A DNA stretch of 64,000 bases from Hydractinia symbiolongicarpus (Eukaryota; Cnidaria; Hydrozoa; Anthoathecata; Hydractiniidae): the NCBI RefSeq assembly GCF_029227915.1, contig NC_079886.1:310001-374000 (forward strand), read 5' to 3'. The translations under genes and the position numbers were made by a program. A model generated the notes under the pieces. The model was not told the origin of the DNA, did no database searches, and saw only the letters and a program-made list of their open reading frames with translations. How positions within the stretch are numbered: position 1 is the first letter of the stretch; each line of letters starts with the position of its first letter. Of this stretch, positions 12,020-26,959 are shown piece by piece.

Positions 12020-13210
12020 ATTTTCATTTTTGATGCGACGCTGAATAAAAGAAGTTTAATCGCCGGCAAACGAAAACCCGCGATTTCCCGTAAATCCCGT
12101 ACTCGGACCGTATAGTCAAAAGTACACAAAAAAAGTACCCAGGGAGTAAACTGATTTCCCGAATGATTTTTTAAATTATTTTTTCACCACTAAAACGCAT
12201 GAGACTTGTAGTTTTCAAAAATATTTTCATTTTTGATGCGACGCTGAATAAAAGAAGTTTAATCGCCGGCAAACGAAAACCCGCGATTTCCCGTAAATCC
12301 CGGGCTCGGCCCGTATAGTCAAAAGTATACAAAGGAAGTACCCAGGGAGTAAAGTCATTTCCCGAACGACTTTTTGAATTATCTTTTCACCACTAAACCG
12401 CATGAGACTTGTAGTTTTTAAAAATGTTTTCATTTTTGATGAGACGCTAAAGAAATGAACTTTATTCGCCGGCAAACGAAAACCCGTGATTTCCCCTAAG
12501 TCCCGGACTCGGCCCGTATAGTCAAAAGTATACAAAGAAAGTACCCAGGGAGTAAACTCATTTCCCGAACGATTTTTTAAATTATTTTTTCACCACTAAA
12601 ACGCATGAGACTTGTAGTTTTCAAAAATATTTTCATTTTTGATGCGACGCTGAATAAAAGAAGTTTAATCGCCGGCAAACGAAAACCCGCGATTTCCCGT
12701 AAATCCCGTACTCGGACCGTATAGTCAAAAGTACACAAAAAAAGTACCCAGGGAGTAAACTGATTTCCCGAATGATTTTTTAAATTATTTTTTCACCACT
12801 AAAACGCATGAGACTTGTAGTTTTCAAAAATATTTTCATTTTTGATGCGACGCTGAATAAAAGAAGTTTAATCGCCGGCAAACCAAAACCCGCGATTTCC
12901 CGTAAATCCCGGGCTCGGCCCGTATAGTCAAAAGTATACAAAGGAAGTATCCAGGGAGTAAAGTCATTTCCCGAACGATTTTTTGAATTATCTTTTCACC
13001 ACTAAACCGCATGAGACTTGTAGTTTTTAAAAATGTTTTCATTTTTGATGAGACGCTAAAGAAATGAAGTTTATTCGCCGGCAAACGAAAACCCGTGATT
13101 TCCCCTAAGTCCTGGACTCGGCCCGTATAGTCAAAAGTATACAAAGAAAGTACCCAGGGAGTAAACTCATTTCCCGAACGATTTTTTAAATTATTTTTTC
13201 ACCACTAAAA
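12020..13210. repeat. 3-monomer higher-order repeat, 609 bp, two copies
   Basis: Rare variants CTCGGACCG (near 12110 and 12715) and TTTTTGAATTATC (near 12372 and 12981) recur exactly three monomers apart. Sequence diverges outside this span. Limits are approximate. Confidence 0.8.
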
Positions 13211-14449
13211 CGCATGAGACTTGTAGTTTTCAAAAATGTTTTCATTTTTGATGAAACGCTAAATAAAAGAAGTTTAATCGCCGGCAAACGAAAACCCGCG
13301 ATTTCCCGTAAATCCCGGACTCGGCCCGTATAGTCAAAAGTATACAAAGAAAGTACCCAGGGAGTAAACTCATTTCCCGAACGATTTTTTAAATTATTTT
13401 TTCACCACTAAAACGCATGAGACTTGTAGTTTTCAAAAATATTTTTATTTTTGATGAGACGCTGAATAAAAGAAGTTTAATCGCCTCAAACGAAAACCTG
13501 CGATTTCCCGTAAATCCCGTACTCGGCCCGTATAGTCAAAAGTACACAAAAAAAGTATCCAGGGAGTAAACTGATTTTCCGAATGATTTTTTAAATTACT
13601 TTTTAACCACTAAAACGCATGAGAATTGTAGTTTTCAAAAATATTTTCATTTTTGATGCGACGCTGAATAAAAGAAGTTTAATCGCCGGCAAACGAAAAC
13701 CCGCGATTTCCCGTAAATCCCGGACTCAGCCCGTATAGTCAAAAGTATACAAAGAAAGTACCCAGGGAGTAAAGTCATTTCCCGAACGATTTTTTAAATT
13801 ATCTTTTCACCACTAAACCGCATGAGACTTGTAGTTTTTAAAAATGTTTTCATTTTTGATGAGACGCTAAAGAAATGAAGTTTATTCGCCGTCAAACGAA
13901 AACCCGCGATTTCCCCTAAATCCCGGACTCGGCCCGTGTAGTCAAAAGTATACAAAGAAAGTACCCAGGGAGTAAACTCATTTCCCGAACGATTTTTTAA
14001 ATTATTTTTTCACCACTAAAACGCATGAGACTTGTAGTTTTCAAAAATGTTTTCATTTTTGATGAAACGCTAAATAAAAAAAGTTTAATCGCCGGCAAAC
14101 GAAAACACGCGATTTCCCGTAAATCCCGGACTCGGCCCGTATAGTCAAAAGTATACAAAGAAAGTACCCAGGGAGTAAACTCATTTCCCGAACGATTTTT
14201 TAAATTATCTTTTCACCACTAAACCGCATGAGACTTGTAGTTTTTAAAAATGTTTTCATTTTTGATGAGACGCTAAAGAAATGAAGTTTATTCGCCGTCA
14301 AACGAAAACCCGCGATTTCCCCTAAATCCCGGACTCGGCCCGTGTAGTCAAAAGTATACAAAGAAAGTACCCAGGGAGTAAACTCATTTCCCGAACGATT
14401 TTTTAAATTATTTTTTCACCACTAAAACGCATGAGACTTGTAGTTTTCA

Positions 14450-16070
14450 AAAATATTTTTATTTTTGATGAGACGCTGAATAAAAGAAGTTTAATCACCG
14501 GCAAACGAAAACCCGCGATTTCCCGTAAATCCCGTACTCGGCCCGTATAGTCAAAATTACACAAAAAAAGTACCCAGGGAGTAAACTGATTTCCCGAATG
14601 ATTTTTTAAATTATTTTTTCACCACTAAAACGCATGAGAATTGTAGTTTTCAAAAATATTTTCATTTTTGATGCGACGCTGAATAAAAGAAGTTTAATCG
14701 CCGGCAAACGAAAACCCGCGATTTCCCCTAAATCCCGGACTCGGCCCGTGTAGTCAAAAGTATACAAAGAAAGTACCCAGGGAGTAAACTCATTTCCCGA
14801 ACGATTTTTTAAATTATCTTTTCACCACTAAACCGCATGAGACTTGTAGTTTTTAAAAATGTTTTCATTTTTGATGAGACGCTAAAGAAATGAAGTTTAT
14901 TCGCCGGCAAACGAAAACCCTTTTTCCCCTAAATCCCGGACTCGGCCCGTATAGTCAAAAGTATACAAAGAAAGTACCCAGGAAGTAAACTCATTTCCCG
15001 AACGATTTTTTAAATTATTTTTTCACCACTAAAACGCATCAGACTTGTAGTTTTCAAAAATGTTTTCATTTTTGATGAAACGCTGAATAAAAGAATTTTA
15101 ATCGCCGGCAAACGAAAACCCGCGATTTCCCGTAAATCCCGGACTCAGCCCGTATAGTCAAAAGTATACAAAGAAAGTACCCAGGGAGTAAAGTCATTTC
15201 CCGAACGATTTTTTAAATTATCTTTTCACCACTAAACCGCATGAGACTTGTAGTTTTCAAAAATATTTTTATTTTTGATGAGACGCTGAATAAAAGAAGT
15301 TTAATCGCCGGCAAACGAAAACCCGCGATTTCCCGTAAATCCCGTACTCGGCCCGTATAGTCAAAAGTACACAAAAAAAGTACCCAGGGAGTAAACTGAT
15401 TTCCCGAATGATTTTTTAAATTATTTTTTCACCACTAAAACGCATGAGAATTGTAGTTTTCAAAAATATTTTCATTTTTGATGCGACGCTGAATAAAAGA
15501 AGTTTAATCGCCGGCAAACGAAAACCCGCGATTTCCCGTAAATCCCGGACTCGGCCCGTATAGTCAAAAGTATACAAAGAAGGTACCCAGCGAGTAAAGT
15601 CATTTCCCGAACGATTTTTTAAATTATCTTTTCACCACTAAACCGCATGAGACTTGTAGTTTTTAAAAATGTTTTCATTTTTGATGAGACGCTAAAGAAA
15701 TGAAGTTTATTTGCCGGCAAACGAAAACCCTTTTTTCCCCTAAATCCCGGACTCGGCCCGTATAGTCAAAAGTATACAAAGAAAGTACCCAGGAAGTAAA
15801 CTCATTTCCCGAACGATTTTTTAAATTATTTTTTCACCACTAAAACGCATGAGACTTGTAGTTTTCAAAAATGTTTTCATTTTTGATGAAACGCTGAATA
15901 AAAGAATTTTAATCGCCGGCAAACGAAAACCTGCGATTTCCCGTAAATCCCGGACTCAGCCCGTATAGTCAAAAGTATACAAAGAAAGTACCCAGGGAGT
16001 AAAGTCATTTCCCGTACGATTTTTTAAATTATCTTTTCACCACTAAACCGCATGAGACTTGTAGTTTTTA
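14450..16070. repeat. 4-monomer higher-order repeat, about 811 bp, two copies
   Basis: The variant GAAAACCC followed directly by a T-run at about 14911 and 15721, and AAGAATTTTA at 15091 and 15902, are about 810-811 bp apart. This fits four monomers with small indels. Limits are approximate. Confidence 0.7.
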
Positions 16071-19000
16071 AAAATGTTTTCATTTTTGATGAGACGCTAA
16101 AGAAATGAAGTTTATTCGCCGGCAAACGAAATCCCGCGATTTCCCCTAAATCCCGGACTCGGCCCGTATAGTCAAAAGTATACAAAGAAAGTACCCAGGG
16201 AGTAAACTCATTTCCCGAACGATTTTTTAAATTATTTTTTCACCACTAAAACGCATGAGACTTGTAGTTTTCAAAAATATTTTCATTTTTGATGAGACGC
16301 TGAATAAAAAAAGTTTAATCGCCGGCAAACGAAAACCCGCGTTTTCCCGTAAATCCCGTACTCGGCCCGTATAGTCAAAAGTACACAAAAAAGTACCCAG
16401 GGAGTAAACTCATTTTAAGAAAGATTTTTTAAATTATTTTTTCACCACTAAAACGCATGACACTTGTAGTTTTCAAAAATGTTTTCATTTTTGAGAAGAC
16501 GCTGAATAAAAGAAGTTTAATCGCCGGCAAACGAAAACCCGCGATTTCCTGTAAATCCGGTTCTCGGCCTGTCTAGTCAAAAGTACACAAAAAAAGTACC
16601 CAGGGAGTAAACTGATTTCCCGAATGATTTTTTAAATTATTTTTTCACCACTAAAACGCATGAGACTTGTAGTTTTCAAAAATGTTTTCATTTTTGATGA
16701 GACGCTGAATAAAAGAAGTTTAATCGCCGGCAAACGAAAACCCGCAATTTCCTGTAAATTCCGGGCTTGGCCCCTATAGTCGAATGTATACAAAGAAAGT
16801 ACCCTGTGAGTAAACTCATTTTCAGAACAATTTTTTAAATTATTTTTTCACCACTAAACGCATGAGACTTGTAGTTTCCAAAAATATTTTCATTTTTGAT
16901 GAGACGCTGAATAAAAGAAGTTTAATCGCCGGCAAACGAAAACCCGCGATTTCCCGTAAATCCCGGACTCGGCCCGTATAGTCAAAAGTATACAAAGAAA
17001 GTACCCAGCGAGTAAAGTCATTTCCCGAACGATTTTTTAAATTATCTTTTCACCACTAAACCGCATGAGACTTGTAGTTTTTAAAAATGTTTTCATTTTT
17101 GATGAGACGCTAAAGAAATAAGGTTTATTCGCCGGCAAACGAAAACCCGCGTTTTCCCTTAAATCCCGGACTCGGCCCGTATAGTCAAAAGTATACAAAG
17201 ACAGTACCCAGGAAGTAAACTCATTTCCCGAACGATTTTTTAAATTATTTTTTCACCACTAAAACGCATGAGACTTGTAGTTTTCAAAAATATTTTCATT
17301 TTTGATGAGACGCTGAATAAAAGAAGTTTAATCGCCGGCAAACGAAAACCCGCGATTTCCCGTAAATCCCGTACTCGGCCCGTCTAGTCAAAAGTACACA
17401 AAAAAAGTACTCAGGGAGTAAACTGATTTCCCGAATGATTTTTTAAATTATTTTTTCACCACTAAAACGCATGAGACTTGTAGTTTTCAAAAATATTTTC
17501 ATTTTTGATGAGACGCTGAATAAAAGAAGTTTAATCACCGGCAAACGAAAACCCGCGTTTTCGCGTAAATCCGGTACTCGGCCCGTATATTCAAAAGTAT
17601 ACAAAGAAAGTACCCAGGGAGTAAACTCATTTCCCGAACGATTTTTTAAATTATTTTTTCACCACTAAAACGCATGAGACTTGTAGTTTTCAAAAATGTT
17701 TTCATTTTTGATGAAACGCTAAATAAAAGAAGTTTAATCGCCGGCAAACGAAAACCCGCGATTTCCCGTAAATCCCGGACTCGGCCCGTATAGTCAAAAG
17801 TATACAAAGAGAGTACCCAGGGAGTAAAGTCATTTCCCGAACGATTTTCTAAATTATTTTTTCACCACTAAAACGCATGAGACTTGTAGTTTTCAAAAAT
17901 GTTTTCATTTTTGATGAAACGCTAAATAAAAGAAGTTTAATCGCCGGCAAACGAAAACCCGCGATTTCCCGTAAATCCCGGACTCGGCCCGTATAGTCAA
18001 AAGTATACAAAGAGAGTACCCAGGGAGTAAAGTCATTTCCCGAACGATTTTTTAAATTATTTTTTCACCACTAAAACGCATGAGACTTGTAGTTTTCAAA
18101 AATATTTTTATTTTTGATGAGACGATGAATAAAAGAAGTTTAATCGCCGGCAAACGAAAACCCGCGATTTCCCGTAAATCCCGTACTCGGCCCGTATAGT
18201 CAAAAGTACACAAAAAAAGTACCCAGGGAGTAAACTGATTTCCTGAATGATTTTTTAAATTATTTTTTCACCACTAAAACGCATGAGAATTGTAGTTTTC
18301 AAAAATATTTTCATTTTTGATGCGACGCTGAATAAAAGAAGTTTAATCGCCGGCAAACGAAAACCCGCGATTTCCCGTAAATCCCGGACTCGGCCCGTAT
18401 AGTCAAAAGTATACAAAGAAAGTACCCAGCAAGTAAAGTCATTTTCCGAACGATTTTTTAAATTACCTTTTCACCACTAAACCGCATGAGACTTGTAGTT
18501 TTTAAAAATGTTTTCATTTTTGATGAGACGCTAAAGAAATGAAGTTTATTCGCCGGCAAACGAAAACCCGCGTTTTCCCCTAAATCCCGGACTCGGCCTG
18601 TATAGTCAAAAGTATACAAAGAAAGTACCCAGGAAGTAAACTCATTTCCCGAACGATTTTTTAAATTATTTTTTCACCACTAAAACGCATGAGACTTGTA
18701 GTTTTCAAAAATGTTTTCATTTTTGATGAAACGCTAAATAAAAGAAGTTTAATCGCCGACAAACGAAAACCCGCGATTTCCCGTAAATCCCGGACTCGGC
18801 CCGTATAGTCAAAAGTATACAAAGAAAGTACCCAGGAAGTAAACTCATTTCCCGAACGATTTTTTAAATTATTTTTTCACCACTAAAACGCATGAGAATT
18901 GTAGTTTTCAAAAATATTTTCATTTTTGATGAGACGCTGAATAAAAGAAGTTTAATCGCCGGCAAACGAAAACCCGCGTTTTCGCGTAAATCCCGTACTC

Positions 19001-22000
19001 GGCCCGTATAGTCAAAAGTACACAAAAAAGTACTCAGGGAGTAAACTAATTTCCCGAATGATTTTTTAAATTATTTTTTCACCACTAAAACGCATGAGAC
19101 TTGTAGTTTTCGAAAATGTTTTCATTTTTGATGAAACGCTAAATAAAAGAAGTTTAATCGCCGACAAACGAAAACCCGCGATTTCCCGTAAATCCCGGAC
19201 TCGGCCCGTATAGTCAAAAGTATACAAAGAAAGTACCCAGGAAGTAAACTCATTTCCCGAACGATTTTTTAAATTATTTTTTCACCACTAAAACGCATGA
19301 GACTTGTAGTTTTCAAAAATATTTTCATTTTTGATGAGACGCTGAATAAAAGAAGTTTAATCGCCGGCAAACGAAAACCCGCGTTTTCGCGTAAATCCCG
19401 TACTCGGCCCGTATAGTCAAAAGTACACAAAAAAGTACTCAGGGAGTAAACTAATTTCCCGAATGATTTTTTAAATTATTTTTTCACCACTAAAACGCAT
19501 GAGACTTGTAGTTTTCGAAAATGTTTTCATTTTTGATGAAACGCTGAATAAAAGAAGTTTAATCGCCGGCAAACGAAAACCCGCGATTTCCTGTAAATCC
19601 GGTACTCGGCCTGTCTAGTCAAAAGTACACAAAAAAAGTACCCAGGGAGTAAACTGATTTCCCGAATGATTTTTTAAATTATTTTTTCACCACTAAAACG
19701 CATGAGACTTGTAGTTTTCAAAAATGTTTTCATTTTTGATGAGACGCTGAATAAAAGAAGTTTAATCGCCGGCAAACGAAAACCCGCAATTTCCTGTAAA
19801 TTCCGGGCTTGGCCCCTATAGTCGAATGTATACAAAGAAAGTACCCTGTGAGTAAACTCATTTTCAGAACAATTTTTTAAATTATTTTTTCACCACTAAA
19901 ACGCATGAGACTTGTAGTTTTCAAAAATGTTTTCATTTTTGATGAAACGCTAAATAAAAGAAGTTTAATCGCCGGCAAACGAAAACACGCGATTTCCCGT
20001 AAATCCCGGACTCGGCCCGTATAGTCAAAAGTATACAAAGAGAGTACCCAGGGAGTAAACTCATTTCCCGAACGATTTTTTAAATTATTTTTTCACCACT
20101 AAAACGCATGAGACTTGTAGTTTTCAAAAATATTTTTATTTTTGATGAGACGCTGAATAAAAGAAGTTTATTCGCCGGCAAACGAAAACCCGCGTTTTCC
20201 CCTAAATCCCGGACTCGGCCCGTATAGTCAAAAGTATACAAAGAAAGTACCCAGGAAGTAAACTTATTTCCCGAACGATTTTTTAAATTATTTGTTCACC
20301 ACTAAAACGCATGAGACTTGTAGTTTTCAAAAATGTTTTCATTTTTGATGAAACGCTAAATAAAAGAAGTTTAATCGCTGGCAAACGAAAACCCGCGATT
20401 TCCCGTAAATCCCGGACTCGGCCCGTATAGTCAAAAGTATACAAAGAAAGTACCCAGGGAGTAAACTCATTTCCCAAACGATTTTTTAAATTATTTTTTA
20501 ACCACTAAAACGCATGAGACTTGTAGTTTTAAAAAATATTTTCATTTTTGATGAGACGCTGAATAAAAGAAGTTTAATCGCCGGCAAACGAAAACCCGCG
20601 ATTTCCCGTAAATCCCGTACTCGGCCCGTCTAGTCAAAAGTACACAAAAAAAGTACTCAGGGAGTAAACTGATTTCCCGAATGATTTTTTAAATTATTTT
20701 TTCACCACTAAAACGCATGAGACTTGTAGTTTTCAAAAATGTTTTCATTTTTGATGAGACGCTGAATAAAAGAAGTTTAATCGCCGGCAAACGAAAACCC
20801 GCGATTTCCCGTAAATCCGGTACTCGGCCTGTCTAGTCAAAAGTACACAAAAAAAGTACCCAGGGAGTAAACTGATTTCCCGAATGATTTTTTAAATTAT
20901 TTTTTCACCACTAAAACGCATGAGACTTGTAGTTTTCAAAAATGTTTTCATTTTTGATGAGACGCTGAATAAAAGAAGTTTAATCGCCGGCAAACGAAAA
21001 CCCGCAATTTCCTGTAAATTCCGGGCTTGGCCCCTATAGTCGAATGTATACAAAGAGAGTACCCAGGGAATAAACTCATTTCCCGAACGATTTTTTAAAT
21101 TATTTTTTCACCACTAAAACGCATGAGACTTGTAGTTTTCAAAATATTTTTATTTTTGATGAGACGCTGAATAAAAGAAGTTTAATCGCCGGCAAACGAA
21201 AACCCGCGATTTCCCGTAAATCCCGTACTCGGCCCGTATAGTCAAAAGTACACAAAAAAAGTACCCAGGGAGTAAACTGATTTCCCGAATGATTTTTTAA
21301 ATTATTTTTTCACCACTAAAACGCATGAGAATTGTAGTTTTCAAAAATATTTTCATATTTGATTCGACGCTGAATAAAAGAAGTTTAATCGCCGGCAAAC
21401 GAAAACCCGCGATTTCCCGTAAATCCCGGACTCGGCCCGTATAGTCAAAAGTATACAAAGAAAGTACCCAGGGAGTAAAGTCATTTCCCGAACGATTTTT
21501 TAAATTTTTTTTTTTCACCACTAAAACGCATGAGACTTGTAGTTTTTAAAAATGTTTTTATTTTTAATGAGACGCTAAATAAAAGAAGTTTAATCGCCGG
21601 CAAACGAAAACCCGCGATTTCCCGTAAATCCCGTACTCGGCCTTGTATAGTCAAAAGTATACAAATAAAGTACCCTGTGAGTAAACTCATTTTCAGAACA
21701 ATTTTTTAAATTATTTTTTCACCACTAAAACGCATGAGACTTGTAGTTTTCAAAAATGTTTTCATTTTTGATAAGACGCTGAATAAAAGAAGTTTAATCG
21801 CCGGCAAACGAAAACCCGTGATTTCCCGTAAATCCGGTACTCGGCCCGTATAGTCAAAAGTATACAAAGAGAGTACCCAGGGAGTAAACTCATTTCCCGA
21901 ACGATTTTTTAAATTATTTTTTTCACCATTAAAACGCATGAGACTTGTAGTTTTCAAAAATATTTTTATTTTTGATGAGACGCTGAATAAAAGAAGTTTA

Positions 22001-24779
22001 ATCGCCGGCAAACGAAAACTCGCGATTTCCCGTAAATTCCGTACTCGGCCCGTATAGTCAAAAGTACACAAAAAAAGTACCCAGGGAGTAAACTAATTTC
22101 CCGAATGATTTTTCAAATTATTTTTTCACCACTAAAACGCATGAGACTTGTAGTTTTCAAAAATGTTTTCATTTTTGATGAAACGCTGAATAAAAGAAGT
22201 TTAATCGCCGGCAAACGAAAACCCGCCATTTCCTGTAAATTCCGGGCTTAGCCCCTATAGTCGAATGTATACAAAGAAAGTACCCTGTGAGTATTCTCTT
22301 TTTCAGAACAATTTTTTAAATTATTTTTTCACCACTAAAACGCATGAGACTTGTAGTTTTCAAAAATGTTTTCATTTTTGATAAGACGTTGAATAAAAGA
22401 AGTTTAATCGCCGGCAAACGAAAACCCGCGATTTCCCGTAAATCCGGTACTCGGCCCGTATATTCAAAAGTATACAAAGAAAGTACTCAAGGAGTAAACT
22501 CATTTCCCGAACGATTTTTTAAATTATTTTTTCACCACTAAAACGCATGAGACTTGTAGTTTTCAAAAATGTTTTTATTTTTGATGAGACGCTAAATAAA
22601 AGAACTTTAATCGCCGGCAAACGAAAACCCCCGATTTTCCATAAATCCCGTACTCGGCCTGTATAGTCAAAAGTATACAAAGAAAGTACCCAGGGAGTAA
22701 ACTCATTTCCCGAACGATTTTTTAAATTATTTTTTCACCACTAAAACGCATGAGACTTGTAGTTTTCAAAAATGTTTTCATTTTTGATGAGACGCTAAAT
22801 AAAAGAAGTTTAATCGTCGGCAAACGAAAACCCGCGAGTTCTCGTAAATCCCGTACTCGGCCCGTATAGTCAAAAGTATACAAAGAAAGTACCCAGGGAG
22901 TAAACCCATTTCCCGAACGATTTTTTAAATTATTTTTTCACCACTAAAACGCATGAGACTTGTAGTTTTCAAAAATGTTTTCATTTTTGATGAAACGCTA
23001 AATAAAAGAAGTTTAATCGCCGGCAAACGAAAACACACGATTTCCCGTAAATCCCGGACTCGGCCCGTATAGTCAAAAGTATACAAAGAAAGTACCCAGG
23101 GAGTAAACTCATTTCCCGAACGATTTTTTAAATTATTTTTTCACCACTAAAACGCATGAGACTTGTAGTTTTCAAAAATATTTTTATTTTTGATGAGACG
23201 CTGAATAAAAGAAGTTTAATCGCCGGCAAACGAAAACCCGCGATTTCCCGTAAATCCCGTACTCGGCCCGTATAGTCAAAAGTACACAAAAAAAGTACCC
23301 AGGGAGTAAACTGATTTCCCGAATGATTTTTTAAATTATTTTTTCACCACTAAAACGCATGAGAATTGTAGTTTTCAAAAATATTTTCATTTTTGATGCG
23401 ACGCTGAATAAAAGAAGTTTAATTGCCGTCAAACGAAAACCCGCGATTTCCCGTAAATCCCGGACTCGGCCCGTATAGTCAAAAGTATACAAAGAAAGTA
23501 CCCAGCGAGTAAAGTCATTTCCCGAACGATTTTTTAAATTATCTTTTCACCACTAAACCGCATGAGACTTGTAGTTTTTAAAAATGTTTTCATTTTTGAT
23601 GAGACGCTAAAGAAATGAAGTTTATTCGCCGGCAAACGAAAACCCGCGATTTCCCGTAAATCCCGTACTCGGCCTGTCTAGTCAAAAGTACACAAAAAAA
23701 GTACTCAGGGAGTAAACTGATTTCCCGAATGATTTTTTAAATTATTTTTTCACCACTATAACGCATGAGACTTGTAGTTTTCAAAATTAATTTCATTTTT
23801 GATGAGACGCTGAATAAAAGAAGTTTAATCGCCGGCAAACGAAAACCCGCGTTTTCGCGTAAATCCCGTACTCGGCCCGTATAGTCAAAAGTACACAAAA
23901 AAAGTACCCAGGGAGTAAACTAATTTCCCGAATGATTTTTTAAATTATTTTTTCACCACTAAAACGCATGAGACTTGTAGTTTTCAAAAATGTTTTCATT
24001 TTTGGTGAAACGCTGAATAAAAGAAGTTTAATCGCCGGCAAACGAAAACCCGCGATTTCCCGTAAATCCGGTACTCGGCCTGTCTAGTCAAAAGTACACA
24101 AAAAAGTACCCAGGGAGTAAACTAATTTCCCGAATGATTTTTTAAATTATTTTTTCACCACTAAAACGCATGAGACTTGTAGTTTTCAAAAATGTTTTCA
24201 TTTTTGATGAGACGCTGAATAAAAGAAGTTTAATCGCCGGCAAACGAAAACCCGCAATTTCCTGTAAATTCCGGGCTTGGCCCCTATAGTCGAATGTATA
24301 CAAAGAAAGTACCCTGTGAGTAAACTCATTTTCAGAACAATTTTTTAAATTATTTTTTCACCACTAAAACGCATGAGACTTGTAGTTTTCAAAAATGTTT
24401 TCATTTTTGATAAGACGCTGAATAAAAGAAGTTTTATCGCCGGCAAACGAAAACCCGCGATTTCCCGTAAATCCGGTACTCGGCCCGTATATTCAAAAGT
24501 ATACAAAGAAAGTACCCAGGGAGTAAACTCATTTCCCGAACGATTTTTTAAATTATTTTTTCACCACTAAAACGCATGAGACTTGTAGTTTTCAAAAATA
24601 TTTTTATTTTTGATGAGACGCTGAATAAAAGAAGTTTAATCGCCGGCAAACGAAAACCCGCGATTTCCCGTAAATCCCGTACTCGGCCCGTATAGTCAAA
24701 AGTACACAAAAAAAGTACCCAGGGAGTAAACTGATTTCCCGAATGATTTTTTAAGTTATTTTTTCACCACTAAAACGCA

Positions 24780-26936
24780 TGAGAATTGTAGTTTTCAAAA
24801 ATATTTTCATTTTTGATGCGACGCTGAATAAAAAAAGTTTAATCGCCGGCAAACAAAAACCCGCGATTTCCCGTAAATCCCGGACTCGGCCCGTGTAGTC
24901 AAAAGTATACAAAGAAAGTACCCAGCGAGTAAAGTCATTTCCCGAACGATTTTTTAAATTATCTTTTCACCACTAAACCGCATGAGACTTGTAGTTTTTA
25001 AAAATGTTTTCATTTTTGATGAGACGCTAAAGAAATGAAGTTTATTCGCCGGCAAACGAAAACCCGCGTTTTCCCCTAAATCCTGGACTCGGCCCGTATA
25101 GTCAAAAGTATACAAAGAAAGTACCCAGGAAGTAAACTCATTTCCCGAACGATTTTTTAAATTATTTTTTCACCACTAAAACGCATGAGACTTGTAGTTT
25201 TCAAAAATGTTTTCATTTTTGATGAAACGCTAAATAAAAGAAGTTTAATCGCCGGCAAACGAAAACCCGCGATTTCCCGTAAATCCCGGACTCGGCCCGT
25301 ATAGTCAAAAGTATACAAAGAAAGTACCCAGGGAGTAAACTCATTTCCCAAACGATTTTTTAAATTATTTTTTAACCACTAAAACGCATGAGACTTGTAG
25401 TTTCCAAAAATATTTTCATTTTTGATAAGACGCTGAATAAAAGAAGTTTAATCGCCGGCAAACGAAAACCCGCGATTTCCCGTAAATCCCGGACTCGGCC
25501 CGTATAGTCAAAAGTATACAAAGAAAGTACCCAGCGAGTAAAGTCATTTCCCGAACGATTTTTTAAATTATCTTTTCACCACTAAACCGCATGAGACTTG
25601 TAGTTTTTAAAAATGTTTTCATTTTTGATGAGACGCTAAAGAAATGAAGTTTATTCGCGGCAAACGAAAACCCGCGTTTTCCCCTAAATCCCGGACTCGG
25701 CCCGTATAGTCAAAAGTATACAAAGAAAGTACCCAGGAAGTAAACTCATTTCCCGAACGATTTTTTAAATTATTTTTTCACCACTAAAACGCATGAGACT
25801 TGTAGTTTTCAAAAATGTTTTCATTTTTGATGAAACGCTAAATAAAAGAAGTTTAATCGCTGGCAAACGAAAACCCGCGATTTCCCGTAAAATCCGGACT
25901 CCGCCCGTATAGTCAAAAGTATACAATGAAAGTACCCAGGGAGTAAACTCATTTCCCAAACGATTTTTTAAATTATTTTTTAACCACTAAAACGCATGAG
26001 ACTTGTAGTTTTCAAAAATGTTTTCATTTTTGATAAGACGCTGAATAAAAGAAGTTTTATCGCCGGCAAACGAAAACCCGCGATTTCCCGTAAATCCGGT
26101 ACTCGGCCCGTATATTCAAAAGTATACAAAGAAAGTACCCAGGGAGTAAACTCATTTCCCGAACGATTTTTTAAATTATTTTTTTACCACTAAAACGCAT
26201 GAGACTTGTAGTTTTCAAAAATATTTTTATTTTTGATGAGACGCTGAATAAAAGAAGTTTAATCGCCGGCAAACGAAAACCCGCGATTTCCCGTAAATCC
26301 CGTACTCGGCCCGTATAGTCAAAAGTACACAAAAAAAGTACCCAGGGAGTAAACTGATTTCCCGAATGATTTTTTAAGTTATTTTTTCACCACTAAAACG
26401 CATGAGAATTGTAGTTTTCAAAAATATTTTCATTTTTGATGCGACGCTGAAAAAAAAAATTTTAATCGCCGGCAAACAAAAACCCGCGATTTCCCGTAAA
26501 TCCCGGACTCGGCCCGTATAGTCAAAAGTATACAAAGAAAGTACCCAGCGAGTAAAGTCATTTCCCGAACGATTTTTTAAATTATCTTTTCACCACTAAA
26601 CCGCATGAGACTTGTAGTTTTTAAAAATGTTTTCATTTTTGATGAGACGCTAAAGAAATGAAGTTTATTCGCCGGCAAACGAAAACCCGCGTTTTCCCCT
26701 AAATCCCGGACTCGGCCCGTATAGTCAAAAGTATACAAAGAAAGTACCCAGGAAGTAAACTCATTTCCCGAACGATTTTTTAAATTATCTTTTCACCACT
26801 AAACCGCATGAGAATTGTAGTTTTCAAAAATATTTTCATTTTTGATGCGACGCTGAATAAAAAAAGTTTAATCGCCGGCAAACAAAAACCTGCGATTTCC
26901 CGTAAATCCCGGACTCGGCCCGTGTAGTCAAAAGTA
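24780..26936. repeat. 10-monomer higher-order repeat: first copy and start of second
   Basis: Copy 1 runs from about 24780 to 26808. At about 26809 the sequence restarts with the same variants (GAGAATTGTAG, GCGACGCTGAATAAAAAAAG, CCCGTGTAGTC) seen at 24780-24900. Copy 2 is interrupted by the transposon at 26936 and continues at 32839 up to about 34745. Net spacing after removing the insertion is 2,029 bp (10 x 203 minus 1), the missing base being the shared TTCGCGGC deletion at about 25656 and 33590. Confidence 0.85.
26935..26936. other. Left copy of the TA target-site duplication
   Basis: Satellite sequence ends GTCAAAAGTA directly before the element end CTCATG. The matching TA is at 32839-32840. 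Joining the flanks through one TA gives the exact monomer sequence GTCAAAAGTATACAAAGAAA. Confidence 0.85.
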
Positions 26937-26959
26937 CTCATGTGAGCTAAGGCATGTCT
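26937..26959 (+). repeat. Left terminal inverted repeat (23 bp)
   Basis: It begins CTCATGTGAGCTAAGGC and ends TGTCT. It matches the reverse complement of 32816-32838 except at positions 8, 9 and 18 of the repeat. Confidence 0.88.

Larger units (their letters stand above)
4174..26936. repeat. 203-bp satellite array, left block (about 112 monomers)
   Basis: A head-to-tail array with a 203-bp period, all in one orientation. A typical monomer has 42 C and 34 G (37% GC by hand count) and contains ACTCGGCCCGTATAGTC, CCCGAACGATTTTTTAAATT, ACGCATGAGACTTGTAG, a CAAAAATG-TTTT-CATTTTTG palindrome and CGCCGGCAAACGAAAACCCG. Monomers differ by diagnostic substitutions that recur at fixed spacings, showing local higher-order repeats. 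The right edge is cut by the transposon insertion at 26935/26936. Because 203 is not a multiple of three, the short reading frames that occur in it are not genes. Confidence 0.97.
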